Below are positions 33,551-40,384 of a stretch of DNA of 40,384 nucleotides, piece after piece (position 1 is the first letter of the stretch; each line of letters opens with the position of its first letter). The notes beneath the pieces were generated by a model. That model saw nothing but the letters and a program-made list of their open reading frames with translations, ran no database searches and was not told the origin of the DNA. The position numbers were made by a program, and so were the translations under genes. Location of the stretch: NCBI GenBank assembly GCA_020050835.1, contig JAGVKB010000115.1:1-40384 (forward strand). Direction: 5' to 3'. The stretch is from Candidatus Obscuribacterales bacterium. GTDB taxonomy: Bacteria > Cyanobacteriota > Vampirovibrionia > Obscuribacterales > Obscuribacteraceae.

Positions 33551-35014
33551 TTACTTGCCGTACGGATACCACCAGGATTTCGGCGTCGTAGAAAACTCCC
33601 AGTGTACGTGTTTGGTTTCGCGAAACTCATCAAGCCCTTCTTGACCCAGCTCTCGCGCTCCGCCGCTCAATTTCATGCCACCGAATGGTCCAGCATAATT
33701 GTCGGTCAATGGGTCGTTGATCCAGATTGTTCCAGCCTTGACTTCTTCCAGAAAGATTTTTGCCTTCATCGGATCGCCAGTCAGCAAACACGCTCCTAAG
33801 CCGTAGATGCAATCGTTCGCTAACTCGATCGCCTGGTCGAACGAGTCGTATTCCATGATTGGAATCGCCGGACCGAAGGTTTCCTCTCGCATGATCAGCA
33901 TGGAGTGATTGACATTGGTGATGACGGTTGGCTCGTAGTAGTAACCACGCTCCAATTGCTGCGGGCGGCGCCCGCCGGTAAGTACTTTTGCGCCTTTGCT
34001 GACCGCTTCTGCGACGTGTCCTTCCACCTTTTCTCGATAAGTGGAGCCGATCATCGGCCCCATATCCGTGGATGCTTCGATACCGGGCCCGAGCCTCAAA
34101 CTGTTGACGTGCGCGACCAGCGCTTCAGTGAACTGAAGTGCCTTCGAACGCGGCAGATAGACCCGTTCGGTGGAGGTGCAGACTTGGCCGGCGTTGGTCA
34201 GGGCTGCATAGGAGAGAGCCCGCGCGGCCAGGTCCGGATCGGCATCCTCCGCAATTACAAATGCGTCTTTGCCGCCCAGCTCCAGGTGGAGCTTTTTCAT
34301 CATCGGGGCAGCCAGGGAGGCTATTCTTTGGCCGGTGGCAAGGCTGCCGGTGAAGGCGATTACCGGCACATCCGGATGCAGGACCAGCGGTTCTGCAACA
34401 TCCTTACCGACTCCATTTAAAACGTTGATTACACCAGCGGGAAAGTGATCGAAACAATGCTCAGCGAGATAGAGTGTCGAAAGCGGCGTCAATTCGCTTG
34501 GCTTGATGATCACCGTGTTGCCTGCCGCCAGGGCGGGAGCTACTTTCCATGCCATCAAAAGCAGTGGGTAGTTCCAGGGAATAATACAGAGCGCAACTCC
34601 GAAAGGCTCCTTGATCACCAGATTCAATTGCGAATACTCACCGGAAGGCAGCACTCGTCCACGCTCATGCCGTCCCAGCTCTGCATAATAATCGAAGGTG
34701 TTTGTGACCCATTCGAACTCTTCTTCATTTTCGGGAACCGGTTTGCCTTCTTCCAGAGTCAACAGATGGACGATCTTCTCTTTGTGGGCGCGCATCTTTG
34801 CTGCGGCTTCGTGCATCAAATTTGCTCGCACATTTGCCGGCGTTCGCTTCCAGCTGTTGAAAGCCGTCTTGGCAGCTTTACAAGCTGCCTCCGCGTCTTC
34901 TCCTGTTCCGCGAGGGACAGTGTCCAGCACCTTTTCGCTGGCCGGATCCAGAACATCAATCGTGCTGGTGCCACTACCTTTGGTGAACTCGCCATTAATG
35001 TAATGAAGAGCCAT
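33551..35014 (-). CDS. NAD(P)-dependent aldehyde dehydrogenase
   Basis: The 487 residues have the full aldehyde dehydrogenase fold. The N-terminus is YINGEF. The cofactor-binding region has IIPWNYPLL and GNTVIIKPSELTP; AFTGSLATG is followed by LHLELGGKDAF. The catalytic E245 lies in that last motif and the nucleophile C279 in NAGQVCTSTERVY, with EETFGP and the tail GGMKLSGGARELGQEGL later. It oxidises an aldehyde to an acid in the cytosol. Substrate cannot be assigned; succinate-semialdehyde- and betaine-aldehyde-type enzymes are close relatives. A strong AGGAG lies 7 bases upstream and a TATAAT box 47 bases upstream. Confidence 0.95.
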   Translation of the reverse strand: MALHYINGEFTKGSGTSTIDVLDPASEKVLDTVPRGTGEDAEAACKAAKTAFNSWKRTPANVRANLMHEAAAKMRAHKEKIVHLLTLEEGKPVPENEEEFEWVTNTFDYYAELGRHERGRVLPSGEYSQLNLVIKEPFGVALCIIPWNYPLLLMAWKVAPALAAGNTVIIKPSELTPLSTLYLAEHCFDHFPAGVINVLNGVGKDVAEPLVLHPDVPVIAFTGSLATGQRIASLAAPMMKKLHLELGGKDAFVIAEDADPDLAARALSYAALTNAGQVCTSTERVYLPRSKALQFTEALVAHVNSLRLGPGIEASTDMGPMIGSTYREKVEGHVAEAVSKGAKVLTGGRRPQQLERGYYYEPTVITNVNHSMLIMREETFGPAIPIMEYDSFDQAIELANDCIYGLGACLLTGDPMKAKIFLEEVKAGTIWINDPLTDNYAGPFGGMKLSGGARELGQEGLDEFRETKHVHWEFSTTPKSWWYPYGK

Positions 35015-35060
35015 TGCTTACTCCTGTCTCGCTGTTGGAAGAAATCAATTCGAGCCATTG

Positions 35061-35066
35061 ATTATA
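35061..35066 (-). promoter_or_regulatory. Candidate -10 box for the aldehyde dehydrogenase gene
   Basis: A perfect TATAAT on the minus strand lies 47 bases upstream of the ATG at 35014. The -35 region is T-rich but not consensus. A start at about 35054 would give a 40-base leader with a good ribosome-binding site. Confidence 0.45.
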
Positions 35067-35131
35067 CCGCTGTTGAATATGATAAAACCCGGCATCGCTT
35101 GGAGCGACGTTTGGAAAGAAGCGAAGGCTGC

Positions 35132-35152
35132 CAGCAGCTTGTTTGGCTGCTG
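35132..35152 (-). terminator. Hairpin downstream of the small membrane protein gene
   Basis: CAGCAGC (35132-35138) and GCTGCTG (35146-35152) form a perfect 7-bp stem around a 7-base loop, about 50 bases after the stop of the gene ending at 35201 on the minus strand. A short pyrimidine tract follows but no true U-run, so termination is only a possibility. Confidence 0.3.
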
Positions 35153-35200
35153 ATTAGCCGATTGGCTCGACTGCTTGCGGGCATAACTGTTGTGTGGTTT

Positions 35201-35647
35201 TTACGGGCTGGCAGGACCGAGAAATGGATAGCGGTCGACAACTATCTTAAGCAGGCTTGGGGCCCAGATCGGCAAAAAATAGGTAAAGCCCAAAAAGGCT
35301 CCGCCAAGCGAGAAGCAGGAGATAAACGACTTGTGTGTTGTGACTGCCCGGTAAACGCCCGAAAAGATCAGGACAGCCCCCCACAGTCCAAAACCAGTCT
35401 GCAACGAATTGACCAGAATTGTTGCCCAGGTCTCGACATAGAGATTGCCGGATGGGTCCGTATTGCGCCAGCTGCCGGGCGGCATCGGCAACAGATAGGC
35501 GGAGTCGAAGCGGCCATCTTTGAATGTTGAAACGGCTGCCCATATAACGACAGCGATCCAGAAAGTAGCCCAAACTCTGCCAAGAAAGACGTCGGGGCGC
35601 GTTTCGTGGCGAAATGTCAATCGCAGTGAATTGCCTGGTTTATTCAT
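35201..35647 (-). CDS. Integral membrane protein of unknown function
   Basis: The 148 residues have three or four hydrophobic helices (FLGRVWATFWIAVVIWAAVS, then TILVNSLQTGFGLWGAVLIFSGVY and SCFSLGGAFLGFTYFLPIWAP). A short loop with KDGRFDSAY and two Pro-rich turns (LLPMPPGSWRNTDPSG) lies between the first two. No known family is evident. It is next to the 226-residue unknown protein upstream on the same strand (78 bp), possibly one transcript. Confidence 0.7.
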   Translation of the reverse strand: MNKPGNSLRLTFRHETRPDVFLGRVWATFWIAVVIWAAVSTFKDGRFDSAYLLPMPPGSWRNTDPSGNLYVETWATILVNSLQTGFGLWGAVLIFSGVYRAVTTHKSFISCFSLGGAFLGFTYFLPIWAPSLLKIVVDRYPFLGPASP

Positions 35648-35725
35648 ACTTTCGCAAGCAGTATTTAATCAGCTTGGCAGCCGGCTCGGTTTGATCAGTC
35701 CGGCCGCGGCACGCGGTTCTCAATT

Positions 35726-36406
35726 TCAAGACTGCTGCGGTTGACGCCATTGCAGGGAAGTCATAGCGGCTCTGACGTCGGCGAGATAGCGGGCGAATTC
35801 CAGTTTGGGAGCTTGATAATGAATCTCCTGTACGATTGTTCCGGTGCCATCCACGTCGGCAAAAATGGAGTAAGTGTCTTGACCGCTCTGAATGAATCGG
35901 CCTTCGACCGTTAGCACTCGCTTACTATTAACCTGGCGGGTAGCGGCTTGCAAAAGCTTGAACGTGGCAGTGTTTCCCAGGTCGCGCACAATTTCGGACG
36001 TAGCCTTAAACTCCGACTGTTTGAGAAAGTGATCCGGTGAGGAGAGCAGGCTCAAAAAGCTTGCCGCTGCTTGCTCGCTGACACGGTGACCGCGAAAGAA
36101 GAAGCAGAGTTGAGCTGACGGCGTGTCGGATTGATTGAAAATGCGCGAGCGACCTTGCTGTGGTTCCGCTTGCCCGAAATTACTCTCCACCCAACCCGAT
36201 GGCAATGTGAAAGACGAAACCACGCCGAAATTAGCCACCTCGAGCCTCGGCAGCTCCTGCTGAGCTTTACGCCCGCGCGCTCCTCTCTTGGCCTTGATTG
36301 CGTCCTCGTCGAAGATGTTGTCCAGCTCGGTGCTCAAATTCTGCTTGAATTTGGCGAGAGCATCTTCGAACGATTCAGCGGGCTTTTTCTCTTCCGGGCT
36401 GGTCAT
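35726..36406 (-). CDS. Hypothetical cytosolic protein
   Basis: The 226 residues begin with an acidic helical segment (SFEDALAKFKQNLSTELDNIFDED, about 12-35) and a basic patch (KAKRGARGRK). A beta-rich domain of about 160 residues follows (FGVVSSFTLPSGWVESN, then LCFFFRGHRV, FKLLQAATRQVN and VEGRFIQSGQDTYSIFADVDG). The C-terminus is helical. There is no signal peptide. I do not recognise it. The beta domain has the look of a small lipid- or ligand-binding fold, but that is a guess. It is divergent from the Ala-rich secreted protein. Confidence 0.72.
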   Translation of the reverse strand: MTSPEEKKPAESFEDALAKFKQNLSTELDNIFDEDAIKAKRGARGRKAQQELPRLEVANFGVVSSFTLPSGWVESNFGQAEPQQGRSRIFNQSDTPSAQLCFFFRGHRVSEQAAASFLSLLSSPDHFLKQSEFKATSEIVRDLGNTATFKLLQAATRQVNSKRVLTVEGRFIQSGQDTYSIFADVDGTGTIVQEIHYQAPKLEFARYLADVRAAMTSLQWRQPQQS

Positions 36407-36503
36407 TTTGTCAATCTTTCTGCATTTCGGCAGTTAGAGGCGCTTCTCAAATTATATAGTGCTTCAAAGGTTGAGGTCATAAACGTTTCAATCACCTGGA
36501 GCT

Positions 36504-36572
36504 AACCGGTCAGCCCGGTCGTCCATAAATAGTCGACCGGGCCCTGCCCGTTAACTGGTTGTTGCCGGTCAG
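36504..36572. repeat. CCGGTC-repeat and hairpin element in a divergent intergenic region
   Basis: GCCCGGTCG (36513-36521) and CGACCGGGC (36534-36542) are perfect 9-bp inverted repeats around an AT-rich 12-base loop. An outer stem, AACCGGT (36504-36510) with ACTGGTT (36554-36560), has one G-U pair. CCGGTCAG is repeated directly at 36506-36513 and 36565-36572. In total four CCGGTC cores (one inverted) sit within 67 bp, between two divergent genes. It may be an operator array or a structured 5' leader of the gene at 36628. Confidence 0.6.
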
Positions 36573-36627
36573 AGTTGGGTAGGTGAAGTTTAGGCGTGCT
36601 AGGGTAGGATGCCTTGCTGGGGGCCAT

Positions 36628-37350
36628 GTGAAGCTGGACCTGATTATCACTTTTGCTTCTACGTTTATCGCCTGCATTTTAGCCTTGCTCTCATCTACTC
36701 AAGGTCCGGCGGAGGCACAGCGGTTGGATCGCATGCTCAACGCGGTAGATAACCCGGTGGGCTGGTCTAATACTCCGGTCTCGGGGGGGGCTCCCGCCAG
36801 CCCGGCACCGGTGGGCTACGGCCCGCCTGGCTCTCAAAATCCGGGCACGCTGGCCCATCCCTTTATGAATCAAGGTGCGCAACCTTGGGTGAGTCGCCGT
36901 TCGACCGTTCCGGCTGTTTCGACGGCAGCTCCGACGTGGTCTCAATCCACAGCTGTTGAACAGTATCCAAATCGTCTATTTACCAGGCAACAAGTAATGC
37001 GGACATTGCTGGAAGGCAGTGGCGGCGGTGGAGCATATTCACAGGGTGGCGGTTACAGCCAGACCGGCTCGAGCGACGTCTATGCCAATTGGCAAACGGC
37101 TGAAAATCAAGCCAGCAGAGCGCATAACTTCGCCCAGCAAGCTCGCTATGGCACTGATAAATGGAGCCGAAAGCAATATGCATCGCAAGCTCAGTATGCT
37201 GCTGATGCAGCCAGAGCCGCCTCAGACCGGGCTTATCAGGCATCCCAGAGCGGCTCAAAATCGGCTTGCAGTTATGCAGCTAAAGCCAGAGCCGCGGCGG
37301 ATCGCGCTCGGGCGGATGCGAATCGGGCCAATTACAATGCCAATCAATGA
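36628..37350 (+). CDS. Secreted Ala-rich helical protein
   Basis: With start GTG 36628 the 240 residues open with a signal peptide (KLDLIITFASTFIACILALLSS). The middle is Pro-, Gly- and Ser-rich (SGGAPASPAPVGYGPPG), followed by a Gly/Ser/Tyr run (GSGGGGAYSQGGGYSQ). The C-terminal 90 residues are a low-complexity Ala-rich helix with repeats such as AADAARAASDRAYQAS and KARAAADRARADANRAN, likely an amphipathic coiled coil. An alternative start at GTG 36583 adds 15 basic residues before the signal peptide. No homolog is recognised. Its composition resembles cell-envelope or stress-related proteins, but the function is unknown. Confidence 0.75.
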   Translation: MKLDLIITFASTFIACILALLSSTQGPAEAQRLDRMLNAVDNPVGWSNTPVSGGAPASPAPVGYGPPGSQNPGTLAHPFMNQGAQPWVSRRSTVPAVSTAAPTWSQSTAVEQYPNRLFTRQQVMRTLLEGSGGGGAYSQGGGYSQTGSSDVYANWQTAENQASRAHNFAQQARYGTDKWSRKQYASQAQYAADAARAASDRAYQASQSGSKSACSYAAKARAAADRARADANRANYNANQ

Positions 37351-37474
37351 CCGCAGCAGTTTCGCTTGAAGCGTCGATCGGTTGCCGAAAGCTGATACTG
37401 AATGTGGTATCGTTCCCGAGAAAGCCTTCAGTTAGTGGACAACATTTGTCAGCTAGCTCTGAGCTGCTCGAGCT

Positions 37475-38488
37475 TTATCGCCTGCGGCCACCACCGCCAC
37501 GGCGCCCGCCCATCCCGCCTTCCCGACCTTCGCCTTCGTGACGGCCTTCCATACCACCTTCGCGGCCCTCAACTTCGCGGCGCTCGCCCATTCTGCCCTC
37601 GCGTCCCTCTCCTTCTCGCCTATCGCCCATCCCATCCTGGCGTTGTTCGCCATTCTGACGCTGGTCGCCTAGTCCATTTTGCTTCTCTTCTCGGCGTTGC
37701 TCTTTTTCTTCCCGTCGCTCCTGTTTGCTCTCTTGCTGCGGATTGTTCGGGTTATTACCTTGCGCAGGGTTGTTTTGAGGGTGCCAATTGTTGGGGTTGT
37801 ATCGCCCGTTTGGATCGTTGACTTGTTTGTTGTACCAATCATGCTGGTTTTGCCACTGATTGTAGTGCTCGCTGTTGATATTGGTATTGTTGACATAAGT
37901 TCTCTGTCCGCCAGCACCGCCATAATAGGCACCGCCACCGCCGCCATAACCGCCGTACATCGGAGTTCCGTAGGGAACTCCGCTCACAGAGTTGCCGAGC
38001 ATCGATCCCACCATCGATCCCACTGTCGCTCCTGCCATACTGCCGAGCATGCTGCCAGCCATGCTGCTGCCTCCGCCTCCGGAGCCGCTTGAGGGTTGGC
38101 TGTTTACTGTGACGTTTTGACTAGGCTGACTGTTGGATTGTTGTGGAGGGTATTGTGACTGCTGTCCGTAGTATGGTTGTTGCCCGCCATAACTGTAAGA
38201 GTTATAAGGTAAATCAACCTGCTGTCCATTTCTGTCTACGTACCACTGAGCACCATTTTGTCCCGAATAAACCGGAACTTGTTGTGCGGCTACACCTGCT
38301 CCCGGCAGCGGCATTGCTTGTCCCGAGGGGCTGAGATAGAACTGTTGACCGCTACCGGCCGTGACGACATGATAGAGAGTCATTCCGACACCGGGCTCTT
38401 GGTTCGGCGCTTGCCCCATCGCGGTGTCAGTTAGCCCGAGCGACAGAGCCAATTGAAGTATCAGTCCAACGATCGCAGACTTTCTCAT
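37475..38488 (-). CDS. Secreted Gly-zipper protein with RE/RGG-rich tail, paralog of the gene at 23916
   Basis: The 337 residues show the same order of modules as the protein at 23916: a signal peptide (AIVGLILQLALSLGLTDTAMG), MPLPGAGVAAQQVPVYSG, WYVDRNGQ, a Tyr/Gln/Pro-rich segment and SQNVTVNSQPSS. Then come a Gly-zipper (GSMLGSMAGATVGSMVGSMLG), GVPYGTPMYGGYGGGGG, RTYVNN and HDWYNKQVN. The tail differs: charged repeats such as EGREGRMGER and GREGGMEGRHEG, closing with GGRRGGGGRRR. The ATG is at the edge of a signal-peptide-type N-terminus. It is likely an envelope protein; function is unknown. Confidence 0.85.
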   Translation of the reverse strand: MRKSAIVGLILQLALSLGLTDTAMGQAPNQEPGVGMTLYHVVTAGSGQQFYLSPSGQAMPLPGAGVAAQQVPVYSGQNGAQWYVDRNGQQVDLPYNSYSYGGQQPYYGQQSQYPPQQSNSQPSQNVTVNSQPSSGSGGGGSSMAGSMLGSMAGATVGSMVGSMLGNSVSGVPYGTPMYGGYGGGGGAYYGGAGGQRTYVNNTNINSEHYNQWQNQHDWYNKQVNDPNGRYNPNNWHPQNNPAQGNNPNNPQQESKQERREEKEQRREEKQNGLGDQRQNGEQRQDGMGDRREGEGREGRMGERREVEGREGGMEGRHEGEGREGGMGGRRGGGGRRR

Positions 38489-38759
38489 GTGCAGTATCCT
38501 CTTGAATGCTTCAGTTGTCGTTAAAATGCTAGCGGCGCCGGACCGCTTGCTCTTTCACGTTCTCGACAGCGAACGGATCGAGCAAATAAATCTTACCTTG
38601 AAACAATCCGACCTGCTGCACGGCCGGATCCGTCAAACCATAGCCTTACTGCTTGCAGAGTCCAGCAAAATTATCAGACGCAGGGTTGCCGGTGCCGGTT
38701 AGTTACGATTTCAGCGAAAGCCGGGAATTCTCGAATCATACACCGGCAAGTTCACCTAG
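38489..38759. other. Intergenic region without a supported gene
   Basis: This 271-bp gap lies upstream of the secreted Gly-zipper gene on the minus strand. A plus-strand frame of 71 codons crosses it, but no ribosome-binding site, domain or strong coding signature supports it. It should contain the promoter of the Gly-zipper gene; I cannot point to a convincing -10/-35 pair. Confidence 0.4.
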
Positions 38760-39179
38760 CTAGTTGATGCCTCTGCTCTTTTCCTGTCCGCGCTGAATCA
38801 GGCGCTCGCTAACTGTCTTTGGACCGAGCGCCTCAACGAGCACCGGGACACCCAGCTCCGGCTTGCATTCCTGCCCGCAGGTAAAGCAGTCCCAGAAGAG
38901 AACTCCCGACTCCGGATAAGTATGCAAGCTAGCGTGGCTTTCCGCTAGTAGGAGAAGAACGGTTACACCCTGAGGCGAGAATCGATGTGATACCATCTGC
39001 AGTACCGAAGCGCCAGTAGCCCGAGCGGCTCTCTGTGCCAAATCTCTCAACGTTTCCTCGTCATTGAGTAGAGCGAAGGAGCAGCCCGACAGGTTGAGAA
39101 GCAGATGAGTTCCACTCGCTTCAAACTCCGGTGAACTATCGCTCTCAGTTTTTTCTGTCGGTGTAAGTGGTGTCTGCAC
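38760..39179 (-). CDS. speD: S-adenosylmethionine decarboxylase proenzyme
   Basis: The 139 residues contain the self-cleaving motif AESHASLHTYPESG. Cleavage before S81 would create the pyruvoyl group, with H86 and C101 (FTCG) as catalytic partners, in the spacing known from bacterial SpeD. The enzyme makes the aminopropyl donor for spermidine. A 20-residue N-terminal extension (EKTESDSSPEFEASG) precedes the core. The start is GTG with AAGGAGGA about 9 bases upstream; an ATG between them is out of frame. No spermidine synthase is in the window. It follows the FemX-like gene by 14 bp, so it is probably in the same operon. Confidence 0.95.
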   Translation of the reverse strand: MQTPLTPTEKTESDSSPEFEASGTHLLLNLSGCSFALLNDEETLRDLAQRAARATGASVLQMVSHRFSPQGVTVLLLLAESHASLHTYPESGVLFWDCFTCGQECKPELGVPVLVEALGPKTVSERLIQRGQEKSRGIN

Positions 39180-39193
39180 GAAAACATTCCTCC

Positions 39194-40327
39194 TTATGAG
39201 GAGTATGAGGAGATCAGGGATGAATTCGCGTTAGCAGAGGGGAGATGCTTCTCCGGTTGAACGGTGCGCTCTGAACTCGATTTAGGTGAAGGTTTATCTG
39301 TATGCGGAATTTCATTGATGGCTTTGATTACAACGTCAGCTAATGAATCAAGGAAAAAGTAGTCATGTCCGCCCATAATGCGCATGACAGTACCGCCAAA
39401 CTGGCGCTTGAAGCGGGAGAACCTAGCATAATTGTTGTAAGGTGATCCGAATTGATCGAATCCAAACATGTCATAAGTCCTACAGCCGAGTGATTTAGCT
39501 GTAACAATTGCTGCCCATTGCATAGCATATCCGGCCATCAGGTTGCGCTTGCGATTGCTGATTCCACCATAGAGATAAGTTCCTCGTTCGCCAAAGCTTG
39601 TAAGAAGGAGCGCACCGAGTGTGTCGCCTTCATGTTCGGCGAAAATAAAGCGTGCTAGTCCCGGCGGGCAAAGTGTTTCGGCGAGAACGGCAAAATGAGG
39701 GAGTGGCTCGATGGGAAAATTGTCACGGCAGCTGGCTTCTCGCAACATAGGGTAGAAACGCTTGATTGCTTCGACTGTGGTGTCCTGACAAATTTTGACG
39801 CCATGTCGTTGGGCCAGTCTGATGTTGTAGCGGCATTTCGGCTTGAGCGATAGGAGCAGGTCTTCTTCGCTTTCTGTAAGGTCTAGATAAAGTGTCTCAC
39901 GAGGAATCAGGTTGACCGGTGCGCGTCCGAAACCACGCATGGAATCAGGCACCGGTGGCGGAAGGCGCGGCTCGATTCTAACTGCCATCACGTCATACTC
40001 AGCAGCAGAGCCTTCTGCTGCGCGCACTAAGAGCTTAAGACCCTCACTCGACAGCGGCTGATTATTCCAGGGCAAGACAGGCCCCTCAGGCGCCACCAGA
40101 AATCCGGCTCCCCGGTTTCTGGCAGCCGTATAAAACAGAGCGCCCCCAATTAGCTTCTCGAATTGATAAAGACCAAGATGCAGCGCCCGCAGTCCTTGTT
40201 TGCGTTTGAAGCTGGACCAGTGCAGGCTCTGCATCATACCGCTGGATGGATTAGAAGCAACCAAAGTCTCCCATTCTTTTCCGGCAGCCGATTCCGGACT
40301 GAGGTCGCCTAAAATCCTAACTTCCAT
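39194..40327 (-). CDS. FemX/FemAB-like aminoacyltransferase
   Basis: The 377 residues have two GNAT-like halves of the peptidoglycan-bridge FemABX type: SGMMQSLHWSSFKRKQG early, LKPKCRYNIRLAQRHGVKI in the middle (the typical K-x-R-x-NIR region), then LYGGISNRKRNLMAGYAMQW and FGFDQFGSPYNNYARFSRFKRQFGG in the second half. Fem enzymes use aminoacyl-tRNA to add residues to the lipid II stem peptide, but many bacterial relatives act on other targets. The Ser/Pro-rich end (about 345-377) is unlike the core. It is the first gene of a unit with speD, 14 bp downstream. Confidence 0.88.
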   Translation of the reverse strand: MEVRILGDLSPESAAGKEWETLVASNPSSGMMQSLHWSSFKRKQGLRALHLGLYQFEKLIGGALFYTAARNRGAGFLVAPEGPVLPWNNQPLSSEGLKLLVRAAEGSAAEYDVMAVRIEPRLPPPVPDSMRGFGRAPVNLIPRETLYLDLTESEEDLLLSLKPKCRYNIRLAQRHGVKICQDTTVEAIKRFYPMLREASCRDNFPIEPLPHFAVLAETLCPPGLARFIFAEHEGDTLGALLLTSFGERGTYLYGGISNRKRNLMAGYAMQWAAIVTAKSLGCRTYDMFGFDQFGSPYNNYARFSRFKRQFGGTVMRIMGGHDYFFLDSLADVVIKAINEIPHTDKPSPKSSSERTVQPEKHLPSANANSSLISSYSS

Positions 40328-40348
40328 CTGTCTCTGACTAGCTCCTTT

Positions 40349-40384
40349 TTACTTGAGATTTGCCAGGAGTTTGTTGGCGGCATC
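40349..40384 (-). CDS. Possible 3' end of another minus-strand gene
   Basis: The last 36 bases read, on the minus strand, DAANKLLANLK followed by TAA. The stop lies 21 bases before the FemX-like ATG, and an AAGGAG follows it. The piece is too short to identify, but it looks like a genuine C-terminus of an upstream operon gene. Confidence 0.3.
   Translation of the reverse strand, partial: DAANKLLANLK

Noticed and set aside
34445-35530. Long plus-strand frame of 361 codons opposite the aldehyde dehydrogenase gene
   Set aside because: It is antisense to a clear aldehyde dehydrogenase, shows no domain, has no ribosome-binding site and has shadow-like composition.
38487-38702. Plus-strand frame of 71 codons in the gap upstream of the Gly-zipper gene
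   Set aside because: GTG start with no ribosome-binding site, no recognisable domain, and it would overlap the promoter and start of the divergent gene.

Overview
The window is a gene-dense bacterial chromosomal segment of roughly 50% GC. It holds about 35 protein genes, no rRNA or tRNA that I can see, no insertion sequence and no CRISPR array. Several traits point to an environmental bacterium of a Gram-negative-like lineage with rich signalling: a receiver-Ser/Thr kinase fusion, many paralogous receivers carrying an LDWxLP phospho-acceptor motif, secreted TPR, Gly-zipper and RGG proteins, a FemX-like ligase, SpeD, and frequent GTG/TTG starts. My best guess is a non-photosynthetic cyanobacterial relative (Melainabacteria/Obscuribacterales type). 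That rests on general resemblance and not on a marker gene, so it is tentative.

Layout. (1) 77-2131, minus: an OmpR-type regulator followed by a receiver-Ser/Thr kinase fusion. (2) 2299-8798: a mercuric-reductase-like flavoenzyme, several unknown proteins, a secreted protein with a TIG-like segment, and a 441-residue protein built from about 20 [D/N]G repeats that resembles the eukaryotic TCP10/CPAP C-terminal G-box sheet. (3) 8928-15278: a clade-3-type catalase, a DHH-type phosphoesterase with unusual motif order, and two divergent ABC-F ATPases. (4) 15469-18768, minus: a tightly overlapping four-gene operon coding for a His-rich membrane protein, a StlD/DarB-like ketosynthase III, a haem-oxygenase-fold putative di-iron enzyme and a protein of unknown function. 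This is the best candidate for an undescribed pathway. (5) 18886-19264: a guanidine-II (mini-ykkC) riboswitch in front of a gdx/sugE guanidinium exporter. (6) 19268-25993: a rifampicin-phosphotransferase/PEP-synthase-like enzyme, a YkgJ/FliB-like Cys-cluster protein, a HIT hydrolase, a secreted Gly/Gln-rich protein, a group II truncated haemoglobin and an unknown protein. (7) 26187-32290: a second signalling island (REC-Hpt-REC-REC-GGDEF, a stand-alone REC, an OmpR regulator, a secreted TPR protein and a CHASE/HAMP/PAS histidine kinase). (8) 32317-38488: small membrane proteins, AlkD, a 33-residue peptide gene coupled to alkD, an aldehyde dehydrogenase, several unknown proteins and a second Gly-zipper/RGG secreted protein paralogous to the one at 23916. 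(9) 38760-40384: SpeD, a FemX-like enzyme and the last 11 codons of a further minus-strand gene.

Several starts were moved from the longest possible reading frame using Shine-Dalgarno spacing, signal-peptide position or family length: catalase, uup, the ketosynthase, the HIT protein, the histidine kinase and others. All functional calls come from reading motifs by eye; no database search was possible.
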